A stretch of 6,959 nt of DNA, from assembly GCA_030681635.1 (NCBI GenBank), contig JAUXRT010000666.1:1-6959 (forward strand). Direction: 5' to 3'. A program made the translations under genes and the position numbers. Shown here piece after piece: positions 6,346 through 6,959 of this stretch; position 1 is the stretch's first letter, and each line of letters starts with the position of its first letter. Source of the DNA: Reyranella sp. Lineage in GTDB: Bacteria; Pseudomonadota; Alphaproteobacteria; Reyranellales; Reyranellaceae. The notes under the pieces were generated by a model that saw nothing but the letters and a program-made list of their open reading frames with translations, did no database searches and was not told the origin of the DNA.

Positions 6346-6959
6346 ATGCTGCGCAAAGCGCTCGGTCGGCGAAGCATCGTCGGGGCGGCGCTTTCCGCTC
6401 CCCTGTTCGGCAAAGGGAGCTGGGCACAAGGCGCCTGGCCCGCCAAGCCCATCCGCATCGTCGTGCCGTTCAACCCCGGAGGGGCGATCGACGCCCTGGT
6501 GCGGGTGATCGCCGACGGCCTTTCGACACGGCTGGGCCAGCAGGTGCTGGTCGATCCCAAGCCGGGGGCCAATACGATCGTCGGGTCGGAGATCGTCGCC
6601 AAGGCGCCGCCCGATGGCTACACCTTCCTGATCACCACGAATTCGACCCACACCAACAACCCGTCGCTCTACGCCAAGCTGCCGTTCGATCCGGCCAAGG
6701 ATCTGATCCCGGTCTCGCTGGTCTCGCTCGGCACCATCCTGGTGCTGGTGAAGGCCGATGCGCCGTTCAGCGATCTCAGGGGCATGGCCGCGTGGGTGAA
6801 GGGGCTGGGACGGCCTGCGACCTACGGCAGCTGGGGCATCGGCTCCAGTGCCCATCTCTATGGCCTGATGTTCGAGAAATCTCTCGGCGGCCTGTACACC
6901 CACGTGCCCTATCGCGGCGACGTGCCGGCGCTGCAGGACGTGGCCAACGGGACGCTCGA
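6346..6959 (+). CDS. Bug/TctC-family periplasmic solute-binding protein, 3'-truncated by window edge
   Basis: About the first 204 residues of a protein that is normally around 320-330 long; no stop is reached before the window ends. Bug/TctC proteins bind small carboxylates or related metabolites in the periplasm, some feeding TctAB-type tripartite tricarboxylate transporters. The N-terminus is a secretion signal with a twin-arginine-like patch (GRRSIVGAAL, residues 7-16), a short hydrophobic core and a probable cut after SWA (27). The mature part follows the family pattern closely: WPAKPIRIVVPFNPGGAID (31-49), a KPGA loop where many members have NRPGA, then KAPPDGYTFLITT, NPSLYAKLPFDPAKDLIPVSL, TYGSWGIGSSAHLYG and HVPYRGDVPALQDVANG. 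It is divergent from the EamA operon, which suggests related substrate use. Whether tctA/tctB genes follow cannot be seen; in many bacteria such genes are orphans. The ligand cannot be predicted. Confidence 0.94.
   Translation, partial: MLRKALGRRSIVGAALSAPLFGKGSWAQGAWPAKPIRIVVPFNPGGAIDALVRVIADGLSTRLGQQVLVDPKPGANTIVGSEIVAKAPPDGYTFLITTNSTHTNNPSLYAKLPFDPAKDLIPVSLVSLGTILVLVKADAPFSDLRGMAAWVKGLGRPATYGSWGIGSSAHLYGLMFEKSLGGLYTHVPYRGDVPALQDVANGTL

Noticed and set aside
6310..6903. 197-codon frame on the - strand opposite the Bug/TctC gene
   Set aside because: The + strand frame matches the Bug family along its whole length, including the signal peptide; the antisense frame has no recognisable pattern.

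Overview
The window is a high-GC (clearly above 60% by eye) bacterial chromosomal segment. It is densely coded, with short intergenic gaps and strong G/C bias at third codon positions. The ValRS C-terminus reads like alphaproteobacterial ValS, and the mix of CaiB-type CoA transferase, thiolase-like protein, PhyH oxygenase, EamA exporter and Bug/TctC binding protein fits a metabolically versatile soil or freshwater alphaproteobacterium. A Rhodospirillales/Reyranella-like origin is my best guess. This is an inference from sequence style, not a database result.

Layout: (1) bases 2-1144, + strand: the 3' part of valS, entering from the left edge. (2) 1154-1209: a near-perfect 25-bp inverted repeat with nested smaller palindromes fills the gap between two convergent genes. 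(3) 1217-6185, - strand: a compact five-gene unit transcribed right to left: EamA/DMT permease, class III (CaiB/BaiF) CoA transferase, thiolase-like protein with an extra C-terminal domain (TLP1 type), PhyH-type Fe(II)/2-oxoglutarate dioxygenase, and a GNAT acetyltransferase. The successive junctions are a 4-bp gap, a 4-bp ATGA overlap, a 22-bp gap and a 15-bp gap, so co-transcription is very likely. (4) 6186-6345: a 160-bp divergent promoter region. (5) 6346 to the right edge, + strand: a Bug/TctC periplasmic solute-binding protein, cut by the window end.

Working model (inference): the divergent Bug protein captures a small carboxylate. The CoA transferase converts a carboxylic acid to its CoA thioester. 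The PhyH enzyme hydroxylates the acid, its thioester or a related small molecule, and the thiolase-like protein acts on the acyl-CoA. The EamA permease moves a substrate or product across the inner membrane. The thiolase-like protein lacks recognisable canonical thiolase catalytic residues, so its reaction is open. This operon is the best candidate in the window for an undescribed catabolic or modification pathway. No mobile element, CRISPR array, tRNA or rRNA was seen, and no gene-free stretch exceeds 300 bases.
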